Shown in pieces: positions 47,935 through 59,930 of a stretch of DNA of 64,000 nucleotides; positions within the stretch are counted from its first letter, which is position 1; each line of letters starts with the position of its first letter. Source of the stretch: Lasioglossum baleicum (taxonomy: Eukaryota; Arthropoda; Insecta; Hymenoptera; Halictidae). The notes beneath the pieces were generated by a model. It saw nothing but the letters and a program-made list of their open reading frames with translations, was not told the origin of the DNA and did no database searches. The DNA lies in assembly GCF_051020765.1 (NCBI RefSeq), contig NC_134944.1:7688001-7752000 (forward strand). The letters are read 5' to 3'. The position numbers and the translations under genes were made by a program.

Positions 47935-48870
47935 AATTATTAGATTGTCAATTTTAAACGAATTCTTCTGCAAGTTACAATTTTAAACTAATTTTGTTGC
48001 AAGTTATACCATTTTTAACAAATTCTTTTCAAGTTACAATTTTATATAAATTTTTTGCAAGTTACGATTTTCAATAAGGTTTTTGCAAGTTACAATTTTG
48101 AAAAAGGTTCTTGCAAGTTACAATTTTGAAAAAGGCTTTTGCAAGTTACAATTTTGAAAAAGGTTTTTGCAAGTTACAATTTTGAAAAAGGTTTTTGCAA
48201 GTTACAATTTTGGAAAAGGTTTTTTCAAGTTACAATTGTGAAAAAGGTTTTTGCAAGTTACAATTTTGAAAAAGGTTCTTGCAAGTTACAATTTTGAAAA
48301 AGGCTTTTGCAAGTTACAATTTTGAAAAAGGTTTTTGCAAGTTACAATTTTGAAAAAGGTTTTTGCAAGTTACAATTTTGAAAAAGGTTTTTGCAAGTTA
48401 CAATTTTGGAAAAGGTTTTTTCAAGTTACAATTGTGAAAAAGGTTTTTGCAAGTTACAATTTTGAAAAAGGTTCTTGCAAGTTACAATTTTGAAAAAGGC
48501 TTTTGCAAGTTACAATTGTGAAAAAGGTTTTTGCAAGTTACAATTTTGAAAAAGGTTCTTGCAAGTTACAATTTTGAAAAAGGCTTTTGCAAGTTACAAT
48601 TTTGAAAAAGGTTTTTGCAAGTTACAATTTTGAAAAAGGTTTTTGCAAGTTACAATTTTGGAAAAGGTTTTTTCAAGTTACAATTGTGAAAAAGGTTTTT
48701 GCAAGTTACAATTTTGAAAAAGGTTCTTGCAAGTTACAATTTTGAAAAAGGCTTTTGCAAGTTACAATTTTGAAAAAGGTTTTCGCAAGTTACAATTTTG
48801 AAAGAGGTTTTTGCAAGTTACAATTTTGAAAGAGGTTTTTGCAAGTTACAATTTTAAACAAATTTTTTGC
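47935..48870. repeat. 28 bp minisatellite with higher-order order
   Basis: The unit is gcaagttacaattttgaaaa plus aggttttt (28 bp), with about 29 regular copies. Variants (ggttctt, ggctttt, ggaaaaggttttttc, attgtg) recur in the same order, indicating 6-7 unit higher-order repeats. Confidence 0.95.
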
Positions 48871-49540
48871 AAATTACGATTTTCGTGGGATACTTTAGAA
48901 AAATCGGAAAATTTTTAGAAAAATGTGCCACGTCGACTGAGCGAGTCCTCGTAGTCCTCGGAAAAATGATGGCGGGGCGAAATCGAAGGACGACGCGAGT
49001 TTCAGCAAGGTTCTCGTCGGAAGTTCGGTGCGAAGGCGGCTTAAAACGGTCTCGAGAATGTTGCGAGCTTAGGCCTCGGCACGCGAGGTTGCACGCGAAA
49101 TTTTCGCGATAACTCTGCCCCTCTTTCTCTCTCTTACTCGCTTTCGCTCGGCTTTCTCGCCGAGTAATTTTATCCAGAAGCGAGGCGAGGCGATCGAACG
49201 CGCGATAACAGAACCACGGGCCGAGCATTTAGAAATTATAATGCGCCTCCCCCCGATAAATCATCATCATCTGACGGGGGTCATCTCGCGGATCGATCCA
49301 CTCGAATTCAATTCATCGGCTCGGGCCACCTGAAGCCGCGGTGAATTAATTGAAACCGCCTGACTGAGACAAATTTCCCGCGGAACTCCTTCGTCAAACT
49401 GTCGGAGCAATTCTTCGAGAAATTGCGTTGATGGCACCAAACATACAAATGAATCTGCACCGTTTAGTGCAAATGTAATTACTTTATGGAATTAAATCGT
49501 TTAGAAATAGTCTCTTCTGTTAGACTGCTTTGATTACTTG
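48871..49540. other. Unannotated intron 4 DNA
   Basis: CpG-rich unique DNA. No supported gene. Confidence 0.4.
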
Positions 49541-49542
49541 CT

Positions 49543-49905
49543 ATTCCATTTTGAACGACATTCGGATTAAACTTCTCTTTACGGGACCAAAAATATTAGA
49601 CTTTTTTCAATATAATGCCGTAGATTTCGACGAAGAAATTCCAGAAATCCAAGTTTAACGTTAGGAATTCACTGGTTAAAAAGTTGTGGGTGTTTAGATA
49701 TGGCGGCGCTCTTATCTCTCATAATCGCTTAAAATCGCTCAACTTTAGACACGCATAACTTTCGAACCAGTGAGTTCCTAACATTAAAACTCGGATTTTC
49801 GGGATTTCCTCCTCAAAATCTACAGGAATACAGAAAAAGAAGTCGAAATTATCGGCCCCCTGAAGCGAAGTTCAACCTATTTTCAGCGCTATTTTGTTCC
49901 GTTGA
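49543..49905. mobile_element. Foldback element F1, complete (~360 bp)
   Basis: Long inverted arms (about 49543-49690 and 49765-49905) pair imperfectly. Matching words are gttaggaattcactgg at the left and ccagtgagttcctaac at the right. The centre contains atggcggcgctcttatctct. A second copy lies at 55430-55856 and a half copy at 32160. Confidence 0.8.
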
Positions 49906-50965
49906 AATTATTTCAGAAATGAGAACGGTTGTCGACAGAGGGACTTCCACATTTGATAAAAATTCGATATTGCGATGATTGTAAAGGGTTAATAGAAATC
50001 GGTGCAGCACCGCGCGGTGTCTCCTGGAAATTGATGCGATTCGACGCGTACAATGGGAACGCGCACCGGTATTTCAATCCGGCGTCGCGTTTTCGCGATC
50101 GAACTTCAATTGAAATTTCAGAATTTCATTTTCGCGTGCTCCGGAGAGCGATGTTCGAGTAAATCCCTGGGGGTTCTCTGCCGCGACGGTTTCCACAGAG
50201 AGAATGAGAGGAAGAGAGCGAGAGAGAGAGATAGTCGTCGAATTTACGGGAAACAAGTGGTTCTCGGTTGTATTTGAATATTTGAACTTTTAATCCGCCG
50301 CCTCGGGAGGCGCGGCACAATAAAGCCGGCCGCGATAAATCAGTTCGCGGCTCGCATAATTCATCGCGAATTACGGAATCCACGATGAAGCCGGACGATA
50401 AATCATTTCCGGTTAGCCGTGTCGGTCGAGAGCTTCGCCGTTCCTTCCCGCGAAAGGCGAGGCTTGTCGAACGGCAAAAACACCCTCTCCGATTAATTTC
50501 CATCATCCACCGACACATTCTCTTCGTACGTGTGCTCGGGTTTAATCCGCCGCTACAGTGATTAGAACTTCTTTATCACCGGACAAGAATGGCGAGATCC
50601 AGGCCGGTCTCTCGAGGAAGCATTCGAATTGAAATTCCACTTGGAGTTGGATCGTGTGTCCCGGGCGAGCAAGCGAAGTTAATGTGTTCAGCAGGATTGA
50701 CCGGTTCCGAGCCGGAAGACGCATTTAATTTTAGACGAGAGGGGCCAGCCTCCGGTCGTCGAGCTGTGAATTTTACGGCGACTTTTACCGCGAGAATTAT
50801 TCCCGGCCGATCGTAAAACCGGGAGACGGTGCCCGACCGTTATGGCCCACGACGGAGTTACGATCGTTCAGCTTTAACATTAATTGCCGCTCCAAAGTAA
50901 CCGGAACCGTTTCCTTGATGATAATTTTTTTTTTTTTGTTATTCTCTCGATGCGGGGGAAAACAG
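49906..50965. other. Unannotated intron 4 DNA
   Basis: Unique DNA with a short (GA)n near 50220. No supported gene. Confidence 0.4.
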
Positions 50966-50969
50966 TCAC

Positions 50970-51540
50970 TCTTGAGGAGCAGTCGAAGGAAGCCCTAGGC
51001 CTATATTGGGAGCCCTAGTCGTAGATTGGGAGCTCTAGTCATATTTTAGCCCTAGATTGCGAGTCTTAGGCCTACCCTCGGCCGAGATTGGGACCTCTAG
51101 GCCTAACCTAGGCCTAAATTAGAAGCACTAGGCCTATATTGGGAGCCCTAGTCATAGATTGGGAGCCCTAGTCATATTTTAGCCCTAGATTGCGAGTCTT
51201 AGGCCTACCCTAGGCCTATATAGACCTATATTGGAAGCCCTAGGCCTATATTGGGGGCCCTAGTCCTAGATTGGGAGCCCTAGCATCTATATGCCTAGAT
51301 TGGGAGTCCTACGCCTAGATTAGAAGCCTTAGGCCTATATTGGGAGCCCTAGGCCTATTCTAGCCCAAGATTGCGAGCTTTAGGCCCACCTTCAGCCTAG
51401 AGTGGGATCCCTAGGCCTACCCTAGGCCTAAATTAGAAGCACTAGACCTATATTGGGATTCCTAGTCCTATATTGGGAGCCCTAGCCACAGATTGGAATC
51501 CATATGCCCCGATTGCGAGCCCTATCTTCGCTGCATGACT
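50970..51540. repeat. CTAG-rich minisatellite related to the 364 bp satellite
   Basis: Repeats of aggcctatattgggagccct and tagtcctagattgggagc (about 18-20 bp) fill this stretch. The preceding cactcttgaggagcagtc is the reverse complement of a segment of the 46600-47515 monomer, so this is an inverted, internally expanded derivative. Confidence 0.85.
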
Positions 51541-52392
51541 GTGTATAAATTATTTCTTCCTTACAAGAAGCCTCCAGTCCACGTACAACACTTCCCTTAA
51601 TGAATTTATTATATTTTTTAAATGTCTGAGAACCCTCTAATCTCTGAAGAGGAGTCTGAGGAAGCCTCAGAGAGTCCCGTCTCTGTCACACGGTTATAAA
51701 CAAATTTGTAGGTCCTGAAGGTCCTGTTTGAGCTGAAGAAAGTCACAATTATTTTTTGAACGTAGAAACCGTTCTTCGGGTCCTGTGACCTCTGAAGGAC
51801 TAGGGTTAGAATTGTAGCTGACCTAAGCTTGCGACTGGTCCAGAGCACCTTGGAGAGTTGATATCCGTTCGGAAGTTGCCAGGCGTTTACGAGGATGGAA
51901 TAAAACCTTGAAGAGCTGCAGGTCCGGGCGTTACACAGCGGTGTCGAGGATTTACGAGGTCTTATGGGGGGTTAGAACGTGGGAAACGGGCGAAGTATCG
52001 CGTAACGGCTTCTTTATAGCACCGTGGCCATTACGGAATTGCTCTGGAGTCGCGTGGGATCTCGCGAATATTATGATCCCGCTTCCTCATTTTGTGATTG
52101 CGCTCCTGGAACGTTCTCTCTCTCCTCCGAGAAACCTCTCAATTTTTGACAAAGAATTCTCCTGAAAAAATTCTTACAGATCACTTTCAGTGGAATTAAC
52201 CCTTTGCACTCGAAAAATTCCCTTATCGCAATTCGAAAATTGCTGAAAAATACATGTGCACGCCATTTCATATGCCTAACATTGTGAAAATCGTGTAGTA
52301 TGATAATGTTCTGAAGTCGGGATAACATCGAGTGCAAAGGGGTGAGTCGATCACTGTGATTCAGGATTCAATTCCGTGGATTGTGTTCGCAG
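51541..52392. other. End of intron 4
   Basis: Unique DNA leading to the exon e acceptor. No supported feature. Confidence 0.45.
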
Positions 52393-52564
52393 TTACGCGG
52401 CGTGCTGCGACTTCCTGCAGAACAACAACCTCCTCAGCATCATCAGGGCACACGAGGCGCAGGACGCAGGGTACCGCATGTACCGGAAATCCCAGACGAC
52501 GGGCTTCCCATCGCTAATTACCATCTTCAGCGCGCCCAACTACCTAGACGTTTACAACAACAAG
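52393..52564 (+). CDS. CanA: Calcineurin A exon e: RAHE motif and SAPNYLDVYNN loop
   Basis: The exon begins with the third base of the split Ser codon and then reads YAACCDFLQNNNLLSIIRAH, then EAQDAGYRMYRKSQTTGFPS, ending FSAPNYLDVYNNK at a codon boundary (57 codons). RAHE carries a His metal ligand. SAPNYLDVYNN is the L7 loop whose conformation contributes to binding of immunophilin-drug complexes in known calcineurins. The acceptor is tgtgttcgcag and the donor is AAG|gtaagg. YAACCDFLQ resembles fly Pp2B-14D/CanA-14F more than the vertebrate YPAVCEFLQ. It is intact. Confidence 0.97.
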
Positions 52565-52849
52565 GTAAGGATCAAGCTCTCGCGCCTCTTGGAAACAGCT
52601 GTTTCATTACTATTGTCGGCTCGTTATGGATCCTCCCGCATTCATCGCCCCTCCGAACAACCCCATCACACAATGGAACACTGAATTCATTAATATTCAC
52701 CATCTACGAACCTAATCTCGATCAGACAAGTTCCCGAACATTTTTGCACAAAATCTTCGAATTCCAAGGTTATTTCAAGGACGTGTGCCGAACTTGTTCT
52801 TTTTCTGTGCTTTCATCGTATCGAAACACACATATGGAATTCCATTGAA

Positions 52850-53510
52850 AAAAACCACGAGGTCATTTTGAAATAATCTTTAAAAAATGAAGATAGAATT
52901 TTTTTATTTAAATCAAATTGTTTTTAATCAAATTTCTCAGTCATGAATTAACATTTAAAGGATCAATCTCCAAGCAAATATGCCATTCCATTTAAAGAAC
53001 ACTTTGTGATCTCGAACAAATTAATATTTTTTGTCACAAAATCACTTCTTCGTTTTCCTAAAATTTCTCAGTCACGGAATAATGTTTAAAGGTTCAATAT
53101 CCACACAAAAATGACATACCATGTAAAGAACACGAGGTGACCTTGAAATAACCTTGAAAAATGAGCTTTTTTTGTCAAAATCTTTTGTAAAACTTCTCAG
53201 TCACGAAATAATATTTAAAGGATCAATCTCTCCAAGCAAATATGACATTCCATTTAAAGAACACGAGGTGACCTTGAAATAACCTTTAAAAAAAATAAAG
53301 ACAGAATGTTTTCGTCAAAATCAAATTTTTTTTGTAACATTTCTCAGTCACGAGATAACGTTTAAAGGATCAACATCCAAACAAATACAATATTCAATTG
53401 AAAGAACACTTGAGGACACAAATTTCAAGAAAAAATTAACATTTTTGTCACAAAAACAAACTTTTTTGTGCAATTTCTCAGTCACGAAATAACATTTGAA
53501 GGATCTTCTG
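52850..53510. repeat. Tandem array, ~130-147 bp monomer
   Basis: Marks (tctcagtca) fall at about 52935, 53066, 53195, 53342 and 53476. Units share aaaggatcaatctccaagca and gaacacgaggtgaccttgaa. The array ends about 260 bp before exon f. Confidence 0.88.
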
Positions 53511-53753
53511 CAATATTCTGAATCCATATTTGCAAAGAGCAGCCCCCGCGAGCCAGAGAGTCGATTAAAATTGTTACAGAGGTTTCTCTTTTTCGGAGTT
53601 AGTAAGAATTCGCGAATTCGGTCAGTCGGTGGTAGCAGCGCTGGAGGGGTTCGGTAAGACACGGTGTGCAGCCCGTGCTGCAATTAACCGTCGGAATTGG
53701 AAACTAGGATCGTTGCAGCCCGCCGCGGTCGACAGCTCTGTTGCGGAGATTAA

Positions 53754-53903
<150 letters not shown>

Positions 53904-54059
53904 TGAACGATGGACCCGACCCTCGTGAGGTTTTTCCTTCAGGTGTCGAATAACCCTCTCTTTCAGATATAATAATCACGTCTGTCCCACAGAACATCGT
54001 TTACCACGGATTTTTATTCGTTTCGTTTTCTGTTGATTGAACCGACGATCGAAATTAAA

Positions 54060-54230
54060 GAAACGCGATGTCGTTACCAACGATGTTCAATCCGCTGTAA
54101 CTTCTTCAAGAAAAATGCTACGACGATCTACCTGTGCTCATTTCAAAGCGTAGAACCTCTACTTTCATCCCCTGAAACTATATTTCCCCCATCATCCCTC
54201 TGTATCAAACCAGGCAAGAAATAATGACAA
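54060..54230 (+). repeat. Satellite family S182, single diverged monomer
   Basis: Contains ccgctgtaacttcttcaaga, tttcaaagcgtagaacctct and ctttcatcccctgaaac, matching the order of motifs in the 12990 and 26566 arrays. Confidence 0.55.
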
Positions 54231-54640
54231 GGGGGTTGCCCCAAATATTTAAAATTAGTTCAAATATTTCTGCGGGGGTTAGAAAATTTTTGCTGGGGGA
54301 CTCTAACCACCGCGAACTCGAAGATCAAAGTCTCCTTTTTGAAATTTCCTGTACGATTTTTTCCATCCGATTTTTCTCGATTTTTCTCCCTGTCGATAAA
54401 TGCAGCGTCCCCTAAAATTATGAAGCTAGGCGAGGGTGGTAGAGGATTTTCTCATTGAAACGAGCCGTGTTGGTTCGTGGTACGATTTCCCTCGTGGAAG
54501 TTACACCGGCTGGAACATCGTGTTCCGCGATCCGCTTTGATTTTCATCGTCGACGAGCGAGACATGGATCCGTCCGGTGATCGCACGTTCGCGACACAAT
54601 TAAAGGAGATTAATCGCTGGTTGTTTCCACGTGTCCGCAG

Positions 54641-54721
54641 TCACGGAGATGTTGGTGAACGTGCTGAACATCTGCTCGGACGACGAGCTGATGAGCGACG
54701 GCGACGACGGGCTGGAAGAAG
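54641..54721 (+). CDS. CanA: Calcineurin A exon g: end of CnB helix and acidic linker
   Basis: The exon begins with TC of the split Val codon and then reads TEMLVNVLNICSDDELMSDG, ending DDGLEE plus the G of a further split codon (26 codons plus 1 nt). TEMLVNVLNICSD finishes the calcineurin-B-binding helix. The acidic DDELMSDGDDGLEE stretch is the linker that normally precedes the calmodulin-binding segment. The acceptor is gtgtccgcag and the donor is GAAG|gtaatg. The next exon should start with a calmodulin-binding helix (family pattern RKEVIRNKIRAIGKM). I found nothing like it in the remaining 9.3 kb, so it is probably beyond the window edge. Confidence 0.95.
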
Positions 54722-55429
54722 GTAATGTCGAGCATCTCGCCCCGCATATCTACATCTCTCTCCTCTTAATACGATATCGTATATTTCTTGCAGAGTCACT
54801 CTTCTTTCTTTCTGTTCGTTTCTATTCGTATTCTCCCTCTCCACGGCTCGGCAATGTCGCGAAGAGCCAGGAGAGGAAAAATCCAGAACAGAAACGATTA
54901 CTGGTCCCTCTTACATCGTGATCAGAGTGTTCGTTTTTCACGTTATTTTGTGGTGGTGCTTGAACGATTAACAGTTTGGAAACTGTGAGAGCACGCGGTG
55001 CGTTCCCGAACGTGTTCTCCGAAACAAGGACAACGGTCCTCGAACTCTCGTTCGCCGAAAGTTTCCGCGGATGTTGACGCGCCTCGCGCCAGCCTTCTCT
55101 CGATGATGCATCGGAGTGCATTCCCGTGTTCATTCCGAGTCGATCGCCAAGCGTTTCCGAGTAAACAACGCCGGATGCGTCGCACCGTTGTCAGACACGT
55201 GCTGAGAGTCTCAGCCCACGGTTTCACATCTCCAGACACGATTTAAGAGAGGCCACGTTTCACCCTCGGCACCCTGAGGATCCGTTCGGATCGTTTCCGG
55301 TCGGGATCGAAGGATCCAACGGGATGGGCCGAGGATCCTCGCGGTACCCTGTGGATCCGTGTCGATCGTTCCGGTGCGGAGCTGTCGATCAAATTGGAGG
55401 ACCGAACGTGTTTACGCAATGTTGATGAG

Positions 55430-55856
55430 AATAGTTGAACTAATTTTTAACTTTTATATAATCCCTGTAGAGATTTTGAAGAGGAAATTCCGAGGAACAA
55501 AGTTTTAATGTTAGGAATTCACCGGTTCAAAAGTTACGCGTGTTTGAAGTTCAGCGATTTTAAGTGCTTTTGGTAGTAGGAAACTAAACGAATGAATATT
55601 AACGGTCTAAAACTATTTTACAAAATTTACAGCTAATCAATGTTAAAATAGAGACTCACATTATCGATATCCGCCACGTTGTGATGTCGGTAAATGATGT
55701 GGCAATATGGCGGCGCCCCTAACTCCTCTCCATAGCGCTTAAAGTCGCTCAACTTTAAACACTCGTAACTTTTGAACCAGTAAATTCTTAGTATTAAAAC
55801 TTGGATTTTTCGAATCTCCCCCTCAAATCTGTGGATATTACATAGAAATAGTTGTC
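55430..55856. mobile_element. Foldback element F1, second copy (~425 bp)
   Basis: The left arm contains gaggaaattccgaggaac and taggaattcaccggttcaaa. The right arm contains the inverted acttttgaaccagtaaattc. The same atggcggcg centre is present. The loop is larger than in the 49543 copy. Confidence 0.75.
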
Positions 55857-56630
55857 TACGTAAAAACTAAAAATGTACATTCCACGGTTGAAGCAGGAAC
55901 AATTCTCAAAATTGAAAATTACGTATTTATGATCGCATCAGAGGTGTTTCAATCTCTTTGAATATTGTTTAAATGCTCGTAATGTTAAAGAAAAACATAT
56001 CGCAGTGTTAGAAAGAGTCTGTAGAAATTTCCAAACTTTCTTCCGATCATGTAGTTAAACAGCGTAGATGAAAATTCAGGTGATCTCGATCGACGAACGA
56101 TCTATTACGAGGTACAGCTCCGCACTCGGACGACCGACGCGAGAAAAGCAGAAGAAAGGAAAGGCAGACTGCACCCACGCGTGTCTATCCGGGTTTCTAT
56201 CGAGATATAATCACCCCCAACAACCCCCTCGCGCAAAGAATAATCACTTTTGCTACGGCCGCACCTCTTTCGAAATTTCACCTTTGTCTCGCTCTCCCCC
56301 TGCCCACCCCTCTCGACGATGTTCTCTCTCGCTCTCTCTCGACCCGAATAGTATCAAATTTATCAACCCCCTCCGACCCCAACCCCCGACCCCTTTTTCA
56401 ACATGTATCACCGACCGGGCCGAGAATTCGCGAGATAAACACGCGATCACACGCCTCTATCACTGTTGAGGAAGATTTTGAATTCTGTTTCTGTTTCCAT
56501 TTTCACCCGCTGCACGGACAGATGGTAAGAAGCGCCACTCGACTCTTCTAATCGTCACATTGTTAAGAGCTTCATTGGTTATCATTCTGATTTCTTTTAG
56601 CTGTTTTTATCATAGATAGTGTCTCGGTGT
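55857..56630. other. Unannotated intron 7 DNA
   Basis: No calmodulin-binding exon was found here. Confidence 0.45.
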
Positions 56631-56639
56631 GTCAAAGAC

Positions 56640-57060
56640 TTTTCTCTCTATCTATCTATCTATCTATCTCTATTTGTATATTTATTCAACATGTTTTTAC
56701 GTTCTTTCTATCTCTCTTTCTCTCTATCTCTGTCACACCTATTCCGTTCTCTTGTCCTTCCTCGAATCGAGGAGCAAAAATGACGAGGATCGACGGTCTC
56801 GAAAAGAAATCGCCGCTCGTCTGTTTCTGTCTCAATTTCCTCTTTTATGATTCTCCATTTCTCTCTCTCACTTTCTTTCTCTTACTCTTTAACTGTCTGT
56901 CTCTGTTTCTTTATCATTCACTGTCTTTATATCACTATACTATTCATCTTTCCATGGTTCGTCATCAAGGTACGAGAGGATTCTACTTTTTTTTTTCTTA
57001 ATCTTTTTCTGTATCTAGATATTTCTCTCTCTCTCTATTATGTATATATATATATATAAA
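56640..57060. repeat. Pyrimidine-rich simple-sequence region
   Basis: (TCTA)n, (TC)n and TA-rich tracts are mixed over about 400 bp, including tctatctatctatctatc near 56646. Confidence 0.9.
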
Positions 57061-57345
57061 TATCTTTCTATCTCTGTTCTTCCTCTCTCCTCATTAAATA
57101 TTGTACGTACATACTGTATATTAAATATATATACTTACCCAAGTATATGTATACTTCGATGGCACACTGCCTGGATTCTTAACGTTGTCACCGGTAGACT
57201 CTCATTTTCTGCATCGTTGCGATCATAGTACATGCATAGACATCTGTTTTGTCACCTTCGCTCGGCCCTGTCAAGATGGCGGCCACCCACGCGCTGCGAG
57301 AACACAATATACCTACCGAAAAGTGTACATTCCGAAAATAATCGG

Positions 57346-57499
57346 TGGACTGCGGATTTTATGCATTTATTAAACTAGATAAATATTTAGTGAACCTAAA
57401 AATATTGTGTTATATTTATCGAGAAAAGAAATTAATGCGAAGCTTGTATGTCTTGCAGTTAGTGGAGACAATTTTTATTTTGCTTAAAAATCCGCTGGT
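57346..57499. mobile_element. MITE family M1 copy (154 bp)
   Basis: Left end TGGACTGCGGATTTTATGCA. The right part gacaatttttattttgctta followed by aaaatccgct is the decayed inverted end. Confidence 0.7.
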
Positions 57500-58126
57500 A
57501 TTCTAATCTACTCGTGTTGCTATCGCTATAATTAAACTGTGGATGTTCATACAATTTGGCAATCTCGAAATTTTTATTAACCACATCCGGTATTGATGAA
57601 CAACAAACAAAAATCATGTATTGTATGCAAATAATATTTTCTGAAAATTTCAAACTTCCACAGTTTGATGCAAAAGTGAATTCTTGATCGTCTCCTCGCC
57701 GCCATCTTGAATCACGCGAATCTCGCATGCATCGATCGGCCGTAGCTCGATCACGATCCAGGATCGACCTCCGGCCGATCGGGAAACATTCTCGGTGTTA
57801 ATTAAGGAATAAAAATATTTCTACCCCCTACGCCCTGCCCTCAGCCCCCCATGAAACCCCATAAAGCCCCCACGTCTCTCCGAATTGATTCCGCTCAACT
57901 CTCTTTCTTTGTACCATTCTCCGAAATCAGTTTTAAGTCCAATGACCCACTTATTCTCTTCTGTACACCGAACTCTTTCTACTCCACTTCTCCCATAATG
58001 CGTAGCGGCCCTCCCCTGCGACGGGGGTGGCTTCTGGACACAGGGGAAGACCCAAATCAAAATTCAATCTAACCCCCTGAACAAAAATTTCGAGGACAGG
58101 CCCACATAGAATTTGACAATTTTTCT
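57500..58126. other. Unannotated intron 7 DNA
   Basis: Unique DNA. No supported feature. Confidence 0.4.
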
Positions 58127-58143
58127 CCCCCCCCCCCCCCCCC
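58127..58143 (+). repeat. C17 homopolymer
   Basis: Seventeen consecutive C residues; a candidate i-motif or G-rich complement. Confidence 0.97.
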
Positions 58144-58504
58144 ATTACAAACCACTGATCTTTGAAAGAAAATTTTTTTAAGTAGAATGAACCTTAAAGA
58201 ACACCCCTGTATTTTTTTCTCGATGATTTTTTCTTTCTTTTCGTTGGAACAAAATTTTCTACTCGTCCACGCTCCCGGACGGAGCTTTCCTGAGGAACGT
58301 AGCATCTCAATATTGAATTGCAGATTTTAATCACGAAGCTGTGTTAAAAAATAATATTTTTCGTCGGTCAAACGAAGGTCAAACAACATCCCTGTATTTT
58401 TCTCTCAACGATGCTTGAAATTAGCTTGAAAAAAGTTGTAAACTCGTTCAATTCTGTCTCACACTGATACAACGATCTGGTCCAATCGTCCTCCCCCTCG
58501 TCCC

Positions 58505-58720
58505 GGAAGCCACGCCCCGAAAGCCACGCCCTCGTGAACCTCTCGAAAAGAAAGATGGGTCTAACACGAGCCGTTAAAGAACATGATAAAGATCGATGTC
58601 CTTATTGATCGAGCAAGATCGATCATGATCGCCGAGAGACATAGAGCACAGCCCCCAGCCCCTAGCCCCGCCCCCATAAATCGAAACCACGCCCATTAGC
58701 CCCGCCCCGAAAACCAAGAA
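58505..58720. promoter_or_regulatory. Cluster of CACC/GC boxes
   Basis: Repeated ccacgccc and ccccgccc words (for example gccacgccccgaaagccacg and agccccgcccc), at least six in about 210 bp, are possible Sp1/KLF sites. Function not shown. Confidence 0.3.
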
Positions 58721-58800
58721 AGTTGCACTGACTGTCTTTTATCGTACTCCTTCTCTATTATATTTGTATCAATCACACTGGCCTTGGACTCCTCCTATCT

Positions 58801-58961
58801 CGGCACGACACTATGCTACTACCTCTACTTCTACTACTTCTACTACTTCTACTACTACTACTACCACTACTACTAACTACTACTGTTACAATCTACGACG
58901 TCTACTACTACTACTACTACCTACGACGTCTACTACGACTACTACCTACTACGTCTACTAC

Positions 58962-58997
<36 letters not shown>

Positions 58998-59095
58998 TAT
59001 TACTACCTACTACTACTATTACTAACTACTACTACTACTACTACTAACTACTACTATCAACTACTACTACTACTACTACCTACTACTACCACCAC
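58801..59095. repeat. (CTA)n microsatellite block
   Basis: About 290 bp of interrupted ctactactacta. Open frames through it (Tyr/Leu/Thr runs) are artefacts. Confidence 0.97.
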
Positions 59096-59589
59096 TCAAA
59101 ACTCCGTTGTTCGGCATACGCAACCCCCGTAAAGTCGCAGCCAAAGTCGTTGTCCAAAAAAAGAATGGTAAGTCCCCGTGAGAGCCGACGACTTGACGCA
59201 AAAGTTTTCTGTCGTTCTTTCTTTCTCTCTCTCTCTCTTTTTCTTTCGTTTTTTTTATTTGTTTCCTTTGTTCTTTGTCTCTTCAAGCCACCAAGTAACC
59301 CGTAATATATTCTTTGAGTTTGTCGCCATGTGAACGTGTTCTTGCCGATCCGAGAAGCGTTCGTATCGCGCGCGTGCACTCGCTAGCATCGCGAGGATGC
59401 TCGCGTGCGCACGCGCACATCTGACCGCAACTGTTTTTTTGTTTCTCGCCAGTGTTTTCTTGTATTGTTTGCGAGCGCGGTCACGTCGTCGAGGCGGCGG
59501 CACCCCGCGATCCTAATTTCATTATAATGACGTTGACATTTCGTCGTCCAGTTCATTCGATCGAGTCTGACCGATTTCGACTTGTACTA

Positions 59590-59930
59590 CTGGACTGCGG
59601 ATCTACGTGCAGATTTTACTAAAAAAAATTAGCCAGCTTCTCTTGGCGACAGCATTCACCCATCTTCAATTTAGAAATCTTTCAGTGAGATTTGCTTAAT
59701 CGTCGAAATTCCAAAATCAGATGGCTAGTCCAGCTTTTTCGGAAAATATCGCTGTCCATATTGTGCATGAAGAATTTATAAAATCTGGACTTCCACGCAT
59801 AATGTATTGTTGATTAGCAATCGATTAGAGTCGAGTCCATCTAATTAAAATGAAAATGGGTGTAGCCCTGTAGTATCTATTTCGAAAGAACTCTAATTTT
59901 AATAATTGTTGAAATTCGCAGTCTCAGCTA
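59590..59930. mobile_element. MITE family M1-related fragment
   Basis: The left end TGGACTGCGGATCTACGTGC at about 59590 is clear. A possible right end (aaattcgcagtctcag) lies near 59915. The copy is poorly preserved. Confidence 0.45.

Noticed and set aside
58764..59025. Leu/Thr/Tyr-rich open frames
   Set aside because: They are translations of the (CTA)n microsatellite.
59086..59168. Possible exon ending AAAGAATG|gtaagt
   Set aside because: A consensus donor is present, but the preceding sequence runs from a (CTA)n tract and does not resemble the calcineurin calmodulin-binding segment.
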